Source: Thermoprotei archaeon (GTDB lineage: Archaea > Thermoproteota > Thermoprotei_A > Sulfolobales > Desulfurococcaceae). From it: a stretch of 9,650 nucleotides of DNA. A program made the position numbers and the translations under genes. The stretch spans positions 1 through 9,650 of the forward strand of contig QMWW01000031.1 in the NCBI GenBank assembly GCA_003661825.1, read 5' to 3'. The notes beneath the pieces were generated by a model. The model saw nothing but the letters and a program-made list of their open reading frames with translations. It ran no database searches and was not told the DNA's origin. Every line of letters begins with the position of its first letter. Within the stretch, counting starts at the first letter, position 1. Of this stretch, positions 1 to 6,598 are shown in pieces.

Positions 1-125
1 TCTAGTTTTTCGAATCTTGTCATTGCTCCTACTATTCCTGTCATCCAGAATGCTACTGCTATTGCGATCGTTATCGCTACCGCTACTATTATCACCGTAG
101 CTATAACCGGGGATATAGCCTTCAA
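1..125 (-). CDS. Archaeal type IV pilin, N-terminal part (cut by left window edge)
   Basis: Only the first 41 codons are in the window. The translation opens with K-A-I-S-P-V-I-A-T, followed by an unbroken hydrophobic helix to about residue 25 and then F-W-M-T-G-I-V-G-A. This is the archaeal pilin/archaellin N-terminal pattern: a very short class III signal peptide, with predicted cleavage by a PibD/FlaK-type peptidase after Ala3, then Ile-Ser-Pro at +1 to +3 and the helix that packs into the filament core. The start is a TTG; a GGAGGT ribosome site lies 8 nt upstream, and no ATG occurs in frame nearby. It has its own promoter and a 132-bp gap from the gene before it, as expected for a major subunit needed in large amounts. 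The C-terminal domain is outside the window, so the exact filament type (adhesive pilus, archaellum or other) cannot be fixed. Confidence 0.85.
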   Translation of the reverse strand, partial: MKAISPVIATVIIVAVAITIAIAVAFWMTGIVGAMTRFEKL

Positions 126-133
126 GGGGATCG

Positions 134-139
134 ACCTCC
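134..139 (-). promoter_or_regulatory. Ribosome binding site fixing the TTG start of the pilin
   Basis: GGAGGT on the minus strand, 8 nt before the TTG at 125. It supports the TTG as the true start, which yields the short class III leader M-K-A. Confidence 0.7.
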
Positions 140-175
140 ATACTATACTGTTCTCTACAGAATTATCGGTTTTCA

Positions 176-202
176 CACCTTAATAAGTACTTATATGAGG
201 TG
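176..202. repeat. Imperfect 27-bp inverted repeat in the pilin leader/promoter
   Basis: The core at 183-194 is a perfect 12-bp palindrome, ATAAGTACTTAT. Flanking arms CACCT (176-180) and AGGTG (198-202) also pair, offset by one base. It lies between the stop of the 423-residue gene and the pilin start, just downstream of the transcription start predicted from the TATA box at 229-236. It could be a repressor operator, a 5'-leader hairpin, or a site overlapping a second weaker TATA element. Confidence 0.5.
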
Positions 203-228
203 CTAGCCACGTATTATGGTGGGAAACA

Positions 229-236
229 TTTATAAG
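229..236 (-). promoter_or_regulatory. TATA box (CTTATAAA) for the left-edge pilin gene
   Basis: The minus strand reads CTTATAAA, a near-consensus archaeal TBP site. Initiation about 26 nt downstream would be near 206, giving a leader of about 80 nt to the TTG at 125. It sits just beyond the stop codon of the 423-residue gene, so the pilin can be transcribed independently of the upstream operon. A weaker alternative TATA-like stretch lies within 181-190. Confidence 0.6.
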
Positions 237-257
237 TAGGGATGGGGGTGAACCGTG

Positions 258-1529
258 CTAGCTCCACTGGATCATGCCTACGTCTCCTACTATTCTGTCC
301 TCGTAGACCCAGCAGTAGCCCGATGCGTCGGTCATGTAGCGGTAGCCGTATACTACCGATAGCGGTGCTGCTACATATATTCCATCGATGTTTGCCGTCA
401 CCAGTCCTCCCCAGAAAATAGTCATGGTGTGTCTTGGTAGCTTTGTCTTGGTGTCTTCCTCGTCGTGGGGTACTCTGAACTCCTTTGCCCAACATATGCC
501 TTTTTCGAGGTCGAAGTCTGGATCGCTTAGTGACATGTTGTATACGATGCTATCCCTTACGAACAAGTATCTGTCCCTAGCCATTTCTAGAGCATAGTAT
601 AGGAGGTTCGTGCCGTTACCGTAGTAGTATCCCCCTACCGGGGTTAGTACGGCTCTATCCGGTTGTCCAGGAGTGTATTTTGCATTAGACATTCTGTGGA
701 ATGTATTACTATATAGAGTAACTGTTATTGTACTAGGGTCTAGTATGTAGCTGGTCGTGGATTCTCCCATCCTGACGTATGCTTCGATCACTAGTGGGAA
801 GACTACTTCCTCGCCTCCATCAACGGCTTCTTTGAACATCACCCTAAATATGATCTCTACGGTTTCGTTAAAGCTCCTGTACCCGCTCCATGGAGAGTAC
901 ACGTCTACTACAGCGCTTACCACGATCCTGCCGTATCCAGTAGAGCCGTTTACAGGGTCAGTCTCTAGATCTACTACGAAGTACGCGGTTAGGTTCGCTA
1001 TGGTTACCTGATACCCTAGCTCCTCTCTATACCTTTTCCACCTCGTAATGCTCTGGGATACCCTAGCTCTCAGCTCTCTAGAAGCATCGGCGGAGGCTTT
1101 GCCGAGCGCATCCAGGTAGTCTGCAAGACTCGTACTGAATCCTTCGAGGTTCAACGAGTCGAGGTCGTTTAGAACGGTGCTCGAGAAATAGCTGTACCTG
1201 TAGTACGTGTAGTTATTTACTTCTTTTGACCCCTTCTCCCTTACTTCCCTGAGGATGACTCTGTCAGGCTCTTCTTGAAATCCATCGTCTCCGTAGTAGC
1301 TTGTAAACGTCTCGAGGAACCTTTCTAAGGCGTAGGGGCTGCTCTCCCTTATACTGGTTAAGAGTATTGAGTAGATCTCTTCTCCGAGATTGCTCCACTC
1401 CGCAGCTGATACGGGTTCTAGCGCGATCTCGGCTCTATACGTTACGATCATCGTTGTGTAGTATATGGTTGCGATCACGAGCATGAACACTATAGTCATA
1501 GCCATGACTATGGGTATTACTCCTTTCAC
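258..1529 (-). CDS. Large pilin-like protein with class III-type signal (423 aa)
   Basis: The protein begins M-K-G-V-I-P-I-V with a hydrophobic helix to about residue 29, which fits a PibD-type cleavage site after Gly3 and a Pro at +3, as in archaeal pilins. Residues 40-175 look largely helical and charged (R-E-L-R-A-R, then R-W-K-R-Y-R-E-E). From about 175 the pattern becomes beta-rich and extracellular in character, with six N-X-S/T sequons and just two cysteines (C346, C406) that could form a disulfide. It starts at a GTG whose last two bases belong to the TGA of the preceding 130-residue gene (GTGA overlap), with GAGGTGG upstream. It is the last gene of the overlapping minus-strand set. 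At 423 aa it is large for a pilin; a minor pilin, GspK-like complex subunit or adhesin is possible. I recognise no named family beyond the pilin-like N-terminus. Confidence 0.8.
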   Translation of the reverse strand: MKGVIPIVMAMTIVFMLVIATIYYTTMIVTYRAEIALEPVSAAEWSNLGEEIYSILLTSIRESSPYALERFLETFTSYYGDDGFQEEPDRVILREVREKGSKEVNNYTYYRYSYFSSTVLNDLDSLNLEGFSTSLADYLDALGKASADASRELRARVSQSITRWKRYREELGYQVTIANLTAYFVVDLETDPVNGSTGYGRIVVSAVVDVYSPWSGYRSFNETVEIIFRVMFKEAVDGGEEVVFPLVIEAYVRMGESTTSYILDPSTITVTLYSNTFHRMSNAKYTPGQPDRAVLTPVGGYYYGNGTNLLYYALEMARDRYLFVRDSIVYNMSLSDPDFDLEKGICWAKEFRVPHDEEDTKTKLPRHTMTIFWGGLVTANIDGIYVAAPLSVVYGYRYMTDASGYCWVYEDRIVGDVGMIQWS

Positions 1530-1918
1530 CTGTAGCCCACCTCTACAACGTATGTGTAGAGTACTGCATCGCGCGATGTACGTGCATAGTGGTACTTCTT
1601 TACGTATACTTCAGCTAGGTTTATGTTCGCTGGCTCGATAGCGTAGTGATCAGTCTTAACTACTCTCCCAGTTATCAGGTCGTAGGCAGTTATGTTTACG
1701 CGTACGAGTACTGCCCCCGTCCTAGCCTTTATCTCCCATGCTAGGTCTCTAGCGTCCCAGTATGGGCGCTGGCTCAAGATCCTGTATATGTCCTGCCCGT
1801 ATATTTCAAGCCTCAACCCGCCTGTGTGTGGGTATATCTGGGTAAATAGCACTAGGAGCGTGAGAGCTATTAGGAGAGACGCTATGTAAGCCGATATTAT
1901 TATTGCTTGGCTCTTCAT
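1526..1918 (-). CDS. Small pilin-like membrane-anchored protein (130 aa)
   Basis: This is the smallest member of the set. It begins M-K-S-Q-A-I-I-I-S-A with a hydrophobic helix to about residue 28, then a compact domain with no cysteines and one sequon (N75). Lys2-Ser3 could serve as a class III processing site, but Ile instead of Pro, Glu or Asp at residue 6 makes processing less certain. I chose the ATG at 1918 over an upstream TTG at 1933: the ATG overlaps the previous stop as ATGA and has GGAGGAGG at suitable spacing, whereas the TTG lies upstream of that site. Its size fits a minor pilin or pseudopilin. The C-terminus ends in a beta-strand-like stretch V-V-E-V-G-Y-R, whose codons also form the ribosome site of the next gene. 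No specific function can be assigned. Confidence 0.75.
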   Translation of the reverse strand: MKSQAIIISAYIASLLIALTLLVLFTQIYPHTGGLRLEIYGQDIYRILSQRPYWDARDLAWEIKARTGAVLVRVNITAYDLITGRVVKTDHYAIEPANINLAEVYVKKYHYARTSRDAVLYTYVVEVGYR

Positions 1919-3093
1919 GACCACCTCCTCCAAACAACTGCTAGCACATTGTAGTCAAACATTCCTATCCTAACGTAGTAGCTAGCGGGTACCACTACTT
2001 TCTCGGGTACGCTTTCCTCTCCTATCAGTATTCGTTGCCTATACACCGGTACGTACACGTTACCGCTACCGCTCTCGAGTACTAGTAATACGGCGTTGTA
2101 GATTGGGCACCCGATCGCCTCTGTACTACTTACAGGATCGCCAACGTCCTCCAATAGGAATTCACAGTTAGAGAAGTTCGGGTCATAGCACTGGTAAACC
2201 TGGTAGACGGGGATATCTATGCGTAGAGCCTCGACCGGGTAGGCTTTGTATCCGTCGACTTGGAAGCTTTTCGAAATATTAGCTACATATAGTATGTGGG
2301 ATTGGATAAGGGTTTGTTCGTGTTTGTTAACGTAGACTTCGTTATAGGTTTCGTTAACGTAGACTCTACCGCCTAAATCGGACAAGTTGTAGTGGATGTA
2401 GCCGTATACCGTGTACTTTCGGTCTATATCGTTATAGAAGACTATGCTTACATTGTATACTGTGTGTCCGTAGAACTCTATAGGCTGTAGGTTTAGACCG
2501 CTACCCACTAATACCGTTAACCCGTTGATGTTGAGTACATATCCTACTCTACTAGGGTCTCTAAACCAGTAGCCGACGTAACGCGATGTAGTGGATTCTA
2601 GTATTGCTACGATTACTTCTACGTATGTAACGCTTCCCCCTATAGAGCTACTAGGTATTCTATACAAGTACTCTCCGTCTACGTAATCTTCTGCGGCTTC
2701 TACATCGACCTGTCTCCAGGTGGAATCGCTGAAGAATATATATAGGTGTAGCGTGTAGTTCTCTATAGTTCTTACCGTGATCAGCTCGTTTACATCGTCA
2801 ACTGTTATATTGGTAATACTCGAATATACTAAGACTCTGTAGCCATAGCTTAGATACAGGTCTTCTCCAATAGTATCCACTACCTCTCCATCGAAATCAA
2901 TTATTTCTGGGGTAAAGTTTCCTGCACCATACTGTTTATGGAGGACGGTGATTACTGTATCCGATACTATGTCCAGCGCTTTTTCAGGAGGTCTTATAGG
3001 CTCTACAGTATAGTACGTGTGGATCATGGTATTGAACATTGGTATGAACGAAGCAACTATTACGAACGCTAATATGTACTCGACTACCCTCAT
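1915..3093 (-). CDS. N-terminally anchored extracellular beta-rich protein (392 aa), pilin-like
   Basis: The N-terminus M-R-V-V-E-Y-I-L-A-F-V-I-V-A is hydrophobic to about residue 24. Glu5 recalls the conserved Glu5 of mature type IV pilins, but there is little or no leader before it, so class III processing is doubtful. The rest alternates aromatic and hydrophobic residues in a beta-strand pattern, carries eight N-X-S/T sequons and three cysteines (C302, C310, C329), and has a C-x7-C loop holding a sequon (N306). The ATG overlaps the TGA of the 891-residue gene (ATGA), and its own TGA overlaps the next ATG. Tight coupling to the DUF2341 protein suggests the two act together, perhaps as partners at the pilus tip or base. 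No named domain is recognised. Confidence 0.78.
   Translation of the reverse strand: MRVVEYILAFVIVASFIPMFNTMIHTYYTVEPIRPPEKALDIVSDTVITVLHKQYGAGNFTPEIIDFDGEVVDTIGEDLYLSYGYRVLVYSSITNITVDDVNELITVRTIENYTLHLYIFFSDSTWRQVDVEAAEDYVDGEYLYRIPSSSIGGSVTYVEVIVAILESTTSRYVGYWFRDPSRVGYVLNINGLTVLVGSGLNLQPIEFYGHTVYNVSIVFYNDIDRKYTVYGYIHYNLSDLGGRVYVNETYNEVYVNKHEQTLIQSHILYVANISKSFQVDGYKAYPVEALRIDIPVYQVYQCYDPNFSNCEFLLEDVGDPVSSTEAIGCPIYNAVLLVLESGSGNVYVPVYRQRILIGEESVPEKVVVPASYYVRIGMFDYNVLAVVWRRWS
1927..1931 (-). promoter_or_regulatory. Ribosome binding site that places the 130-aa gene start at 1918
   Basis: GGAGG (within a GGAGGAGGTGG run at 1921-1931) lies 8 nt before the ATG at 1918. It falls inside the last codons of the 392-residue gene, where it encodes the terminal W-R-R-W. 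The TTG at 1933 is upstream of this site and so cannot be served by it. Confidence 0.7.
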
Positions 3094-5765
3094 CCAGCTC
3101 TCGCCCCACTATAGAGTGCTACTACAACGTAGTCTTCGTCTCCCTCCACCACTAGAGCTAGATCCACTAGTAGGGTGCTCGAGAACACTATGTAGCCTTC
3201 GACCACTTCGTACTCTATGACAGGAGGCTCTTCTACAGCTAGGCTCCCGATAGCATCGTACCAAGGCGCTACAGCTGGCTCGGGGTACACGAATGGTCTA
3301 ACCCTTATCCAGCCATAGAACCCGCTTGTACTAACTTCTGGATTGATCGTTTTAGCTAAACCGAATACTATACGGAATACGCTGTTTGCCGGAAAAGTAG
3401 CCGAGGTCTCGTTTATAGTGTTGTACTCTACATCTCTCACAAAATAATACGTCGTGTTAGCATACAAGCCTACACCGAGTATGGCTGGGACGCCCTGTGG
3501 AGAAGGCGTTAATTGTATCTCACTGTAGCTAGCTCCATTTACGTTTACTACAGCGTTCCATTCACCATTTATTGAGTGTATCCCTGTCATAACAGAGTTC
3601 TCGAAACTACCTATACCCATATCGAACTCAATAATGCTACCGCCCGGTATTACTACGCTGTGCTTAAAGTAGTATGCTAGGTTACCATACTGATCCCTTA
3701 TCTCGAAGAACAATGCACCATTAAGGCCTAGGATAGGGGCTTCAAGCACATCTATATAAGCTATACCATCGCTTTCAACCGTTGCATTAAATGCTTTATT
3801 CGATCCAGAGTCATATATCGTAATACTCCACCCTTCATCTAGGCCTAGTACGTAGATCCTGGATATATCTAGATAGTCCTTGCCTATGAGACTCCTTATA
3901 TAATCGTAGTCATACCTAGTTGATACTAGATACTGGAAATACGATGATACCTGGAGAGGCTGTATGATGGATAACGATTGATCGCTGTATGTAAATAAAC
4001 CTATATAATTAGGCTCTAGACCTCCTACGGGCGTACCTGAAAAGTGGTGTTCTAGGATTAATGTACCGTCTTCACCATATACGTAGATATCCCATTTAGG
4101 AGTAGCCGCGCCAGGGCCTTTCACGGATACTACCAAATACACCCAACCCCTATAGTTCTCTAGACCTACCGTGTTAAGATCTACTGTGTGTAGGTCTGTT
4201 GAGCTGAAAGCCGGAAAGCTTACCTCAACTAGGCGTAGTACTTGTCCAGAACCGTTTACTTCTTCGTATCTAAGCCCTATTCCAAGCGATTTGGTTTCGG
4301 AATCATTTATATATAGTTTATCCGCGATCACTATGCCTCTAGTAGTATTGTCTGGCTCTATGTAGAGCTTTGCTAGGAACGTGAAGTTTTCGTGGCCATG
4401 CTGTTCCCCCGGCCCTACTGGTACGAACTCCCCGTTGCTTCTCATTATAGCTGCTGCATGTATCCTACCATCTCCTAGCTCGTCGGTATTAATGCCTTCT
4501 AGAGCGTATTCGCTACATGTACCATTTACTTCAGTGAAGCATTCTATGCCCCAATCACCCCATATAATAGTGTAGTCGTCTAGCGTGTCTGTCCTATTAT
4601 ACGAGTCATATACGTTCATTTCTACCCTAAACCCTAGTGGAAGAGCTTCTGAGGAGTTATACCATGATATTCTGAAGTCGTGTACGTTTTCCTGTGGACT
4701 AGATAGTGGTGCTCCTAGTACTTCTACTATCCATCCAGTACTATCTACTGTGAAATATGGTAGTGAGAATATGTTGAGATAGGCCTCCTTTACCCCTTTT
4801 TCGAACACCGCGTTTATAGCTAATCCACTATAGCTTACTCCGTTATATATTATGTTGTATTTTCCGCTGGAGTAGCTAGCCCTTACAGAGCTTAAATGCC
4901 ATACACCGCTTAAGAGTAGTTCTGCCAAGTCATTATACTGGCTTAGATCGGTGAATAAAGCGAATATTCCAGGGTCGCTAGCATCGTTAGCGAGTGGTTG
5001 TCCCCAATATGCGAAAATATGCTCTGCTGATCCTGGGTCGAGGCTAGGTATTTTTACCCAGATCCTGGCTACTCCCTCTGTTTCGTTCCAGTACTCTATC
5101 CAGTAGTCTAGCCTGGTTCTACCATCGGATCCCGTGAACCTTATATCGTTTCTTGAGGGTCTGTAGACTTTACCTCCATATGTACAGGTCATTCTGTTTA
5201 GGTCTAGGGTGACCATTACTAGGTAATCCGATACCCTAGTCCCCGATCTCTCGGTTACGTTGATAGGCATTCTACAAAGCCATGGAATGCCTTCTTCTTC
5301 GTATCCTTCCCACGACTTAAACCCGGTCTCAGTTAGCTCTCTCACCAGCCTTCCTCTACCAAGTAATATGGTCTTACTGGTTTCGGGTACTGCTACAGAG
5401 TATGCTCTAACGGATAGATCCGGTAGTGCTACTACGACGTATAACGCGTAGTCGCTGTACTCTGGGTCTCGTTTTATCTCGGGGAACATTTCGGACAGCT
5501 TCCACCCGTATCCTATGTATACGTTGTAGTACTTCCTGCTAGCTATCTCTACTGGACTGTTTATCCTTACTATAGAGCCGTTGTACTTGCTTACTACTAG
5601 GTGTCTTATAACAGACGCGTAGCTATCGGCTATGGTTCTCAGCACAACCTTTATGTTCTCGTTTACCATTGATGTAACGCTTATCATAGCGTACAGGTAT
5701 ATGCTTATAAGCACTAGTATTAGCGCGGTGAAAGCTATAACGTGCGTTAAAGGAGCGGAAGCCAC
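3090..5765 (-). CDS. DUF2341-containing surface protein with N-terminal membrane helix (891 aa), probable pilus-associated adhesin
   Basis: A hydrophobic helix at about residues 9-30 is followed by a large exported part. The DUF2341 region spans roughly 197-270, with N-D-I-R-F-T-G-S-D-G (206-215), L-D-Y-W-I-E-Y-W (219-226) and a strand block ending in A-Y-W-G (252-255). Residues about 440-600 resemble a LamG/concanavalin-like sandwich: I-H-A-A-A-I near 435, a W-V-Y-L-V-V-S-V strand at 541, W-D-I-Y-V-Y-G at 558, and Y-I-G-L-F at 587. This second call is tentative. Further beta modules run to the C-terminus, ending near a last hydrophobic strand. There are 13 sequons and four cysteines (C164, C194, C409, C417). 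The GTG start is the first possible start after an in-frame TGA and has GAGGTG 7 nt upstream, inside the previous gene, whose stop is 1 nt away. It lacks the Lys/Arg before a class III cleavage site. DUF2341 with LamG-type domains is known in carbohydrate- or surface-binding proteins; the adhesin role is inferred. Confidence 0.8.
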   Translation of the reverse strand: MASAPLTHVIAFTALILVLISIYLYAMISVTSMVNENIKVVLRTIADSYASVIRHLVVSKYNGSIVRINSPVEIASRKYYNVYIGYGWKLSEMFPEIKRDPEYSDYALYVVVALPDLSVRAYSVAVPETSKTILLGRGRLVRELTETGFKSWEGYEEEGIPWLCRMPINVTERSGTRVSDYLVMVTLDLNRMTCTYGGKVYRPSRNDIRFTGSDGRTRLDYWIEYWNETEGVARIWVKIPSLDPGSAEHIFAYWGQPLANDASDPGIFALFTDLSQYNDLAELLLSGVWHLSSVRASYSSGKYNIIYNGVSYSGLAINAVFEKGVKEAYLNIFSLPYFTVDSTGWIVEVLGAPLSSPQENVHDFRISWYNSSEALPLGFRVEMNVYDSYNRTDTLDDYTIIWGDWGIECFTEVNGTCSEYALEGINTDELGDGRIHAAAIMRSNGEFVPVGPGEQHGHENFTFLAKLYIEPDNTTRGIVIADKLYINDSETKSLGIGLRYEEVNGSGQVLRLVEVSFPAFSSTDLHTVDLNTVGLENYRGWVYLVVSVKGPGAATPKWDIYVYGEDGTLILEHHFSGTPVGGLEPNYIGLFTYSDQSLSIIQPLQVSSYFQYLVSTRYDYDYIRSLIGKDYLDISRIYVLGLDEGWSITIYDSGSNKAFNATVESDGIAYIDVLEAPILGLNGALFFEIRDQYGNLAYYFKHSVVIPGGSIIEFDMGIGSFENSVMTGIHSINGEWNAVVNVNGASYSEIQLTPSPQGVPAILGVGLYANTTYYFVRDVEYNTINETSATFPANSVFRIVFGLAKTINPEVSTSGFYGWIRVRPFVYPEPAVAPWYDAIGSLAVEEPPVIEYEVVEGYIVFSSTLLVDLALVVEGDEDYVVVALYSGARAG

Positions 5766-5766
5766 T

Positions 5767-6519
5767 CTACTTCACCTCAACTACCACGTTGTAGACTATA
5801 ATGGTTAGTACTAGAGGCGGAGATGCCCCTAGGTCGCCCATAGCTATATAGGATGTTTCTCCATCTCTGTACCTGAACTCTATCCCAAGCCCGTAGACGT
5901 TTCTGTAAGTCATTATCTGAGGTGTTCCCCCTATGTACGTTGAGACTGTGTACGACCTATTAACCGATTGACTAGGCGTGATCGGTGTGAGGTTTATGTA
6001 TATCAGCCTCAGGTAGTATACTACTCCGCTGAAATTCCCCGTTCTCTCAACTATTGCCGAGAACCTACAGGTATCGAGTTCTAGTAACGTATAGCCCTCG
6101 CTATAGTACTCTCTAAGTCTTGGTAGAAGCCTTGTATCATTGACTACTTCGCTCCTAACACCATATACTATGTTCTCGTGGGTGATAATGGGTATTCCTA
6201 TCTTCGTGTATATGGTTTTACAGCTTAGCGTTAAAGCCTTAGAAGAATTCACGTATATATTGATCTCTGCATAGTCCCTCCACCCAATAGCCATTCTAGC
6301 ACTAGGTATTGATACTGTGTACGAGCCTCCCCCCAGAGGATTTATGACAACCGGTATATTGCTTGTAACCGAGAGTAAGGCTTGTCTCAAGTAGTAGTAC
6401 TCCGTTAACCAAGGCTCGCTATAGGTATTTACGAAAGCATACATAGTTACAAATATAGTTATGACTAACAAAGTAGAAAAGACTATTATCGAAGTTAAAG
6501 CTTCTGAAACAGATTTCAT
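5767..6519 (-). CDS. Minor pilin-like protein, paralogue of the adjacent 252-aa protein (250 aa)
   Basis: It begins M-K-S-V-S-E-A-L-T-S-I-I-V with a hydrophobic helix to about residue 30, then a beta-rich domain with five sequons and a cysteine pair (C100, C151). Lys2-Ser3 before Val, with Glu at residue 6, resembles a class III leader in which an acidic residue replaces the usual Pro at +3. It matches the upstream 252-residue protein in sequence and spacing: L-R-E-Y at 135-138, I-V-Y-G at 117-120, T-Y-R-N-V-Y-G at 204-210. The start was set at the ATG at 6519, since AGGAGG lies 6 nt upstream; the ATG at 6537 would put that site inside the gene and add six charged residues before the leader. 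A TATA-like element precedes it. Its stop lies 1 nt before the GTG of the DUF2341 gene. Function beyond pilin-like subunit is unknown. Confidence 0.8.
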   Translation of the reverse strand: MKSVSEALTSIIVFSTLLVITIFVTMYAFVNTYSEPWLTEYYYLRQALLSVTSNIPVVINPLGGGSYTVSIPSARMAIGWRDYAEINIYVNSSKALTLSCKTIYTKIGIPIITHENIVYGVRSEVVNDTRLLPRLREYYSEGYTLLELDTCRFSAIVERTGNFSGVVYYLRLIYINLTPITPSQSVNRSYTVSTYIGGTPQIMTYRNVYGLGIEFRYRDGETSYIAMGDLGASPPLVLTIIVYNVVVEVK

Positions 6520-6525
6520 TTTAAG

Positions 6526-6531
6526 CCTCCT
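6526..6531 (-). promoter_or_regulatory. Ribosome binding site placing the 250-aa gene start at 6519
   Basis: A perfect AGGAGG on the minus strand lies 6 nt before the ATG at 6519 and downstream of the competing ATG at 6537. It therefore supports the shorter product, which begins with the class III-like M-K-S-V. Confidence 0.75.
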
Positions 6532-6581
6532 GAGCATATATACGGGATACTTAGTACTAGTTCTATAGATTGTTTTCGCAT

Positions 6582-6589
6582 ATTATATA
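6582..6589 (-). promoter_or_regulatory. Possible internal promoter (TATATAAT) before the 250-aa pilin-like gene
   Basis: The 79-nt gap between the 252- and 250-residue genes holds TATATAAT on the minus strand. Initiation about 26 nt downstream would fall near 6559, leaving a leader of about 40 nt that contains the AGGAGG. This would let the 250-891-392-130-423 set be expressed apart from the platform protein. AT-rich gaps yield such matches by chance, so it is only suggestive. Confidence 0.4.
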
Positions 6590-6598
6590 CTTCTACTC

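Noticed and set aside
214..495. 93-residue minus-strand frame overlapping the end of the 423-aa gene
   Set aside because: Arg/His-rich low-quality translation in another frame of a well-supported gene, with no ribosome site or recognisable pattern; treated as a shadow.
388..597. Plus-strand open frames inside the minus-strand genes (also 757-1011, 1692-1889, 3017-3220, 4171-4782, 5260-5451, 7101-7373, 7407-7598)
   Set aside because: All lie opposite genes with strong start sites and coherent membrane or beta-rich translations; these are Ser/Thr-rich antisense readings without ribosome sites.
1526..1933. Longer start (TTG at 1933) for the 130-aa gene
   Set aside because: The GGAGG site lies downstream of this TTG and directly before the ATG at 1918, which also forms the ATGA overlap; the shorter form begins with the expected M-K-S leader.
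258..3093. Both the 392- and 423-aa proteins end in Trp-Ser
   Set aside because: Two residues only; in the 392-aa protein the codons are explained by the ribosome site of the next gene, so no sorting motif is claimed.
5767..6537. Longer start (ATG at 6537) for the 250-aa gene
   Set aside because: AGGAGG at 6526-6531 would be inside the gene; the ATG at 6519 has ideal spacing and gives a leader matching its paralogue.
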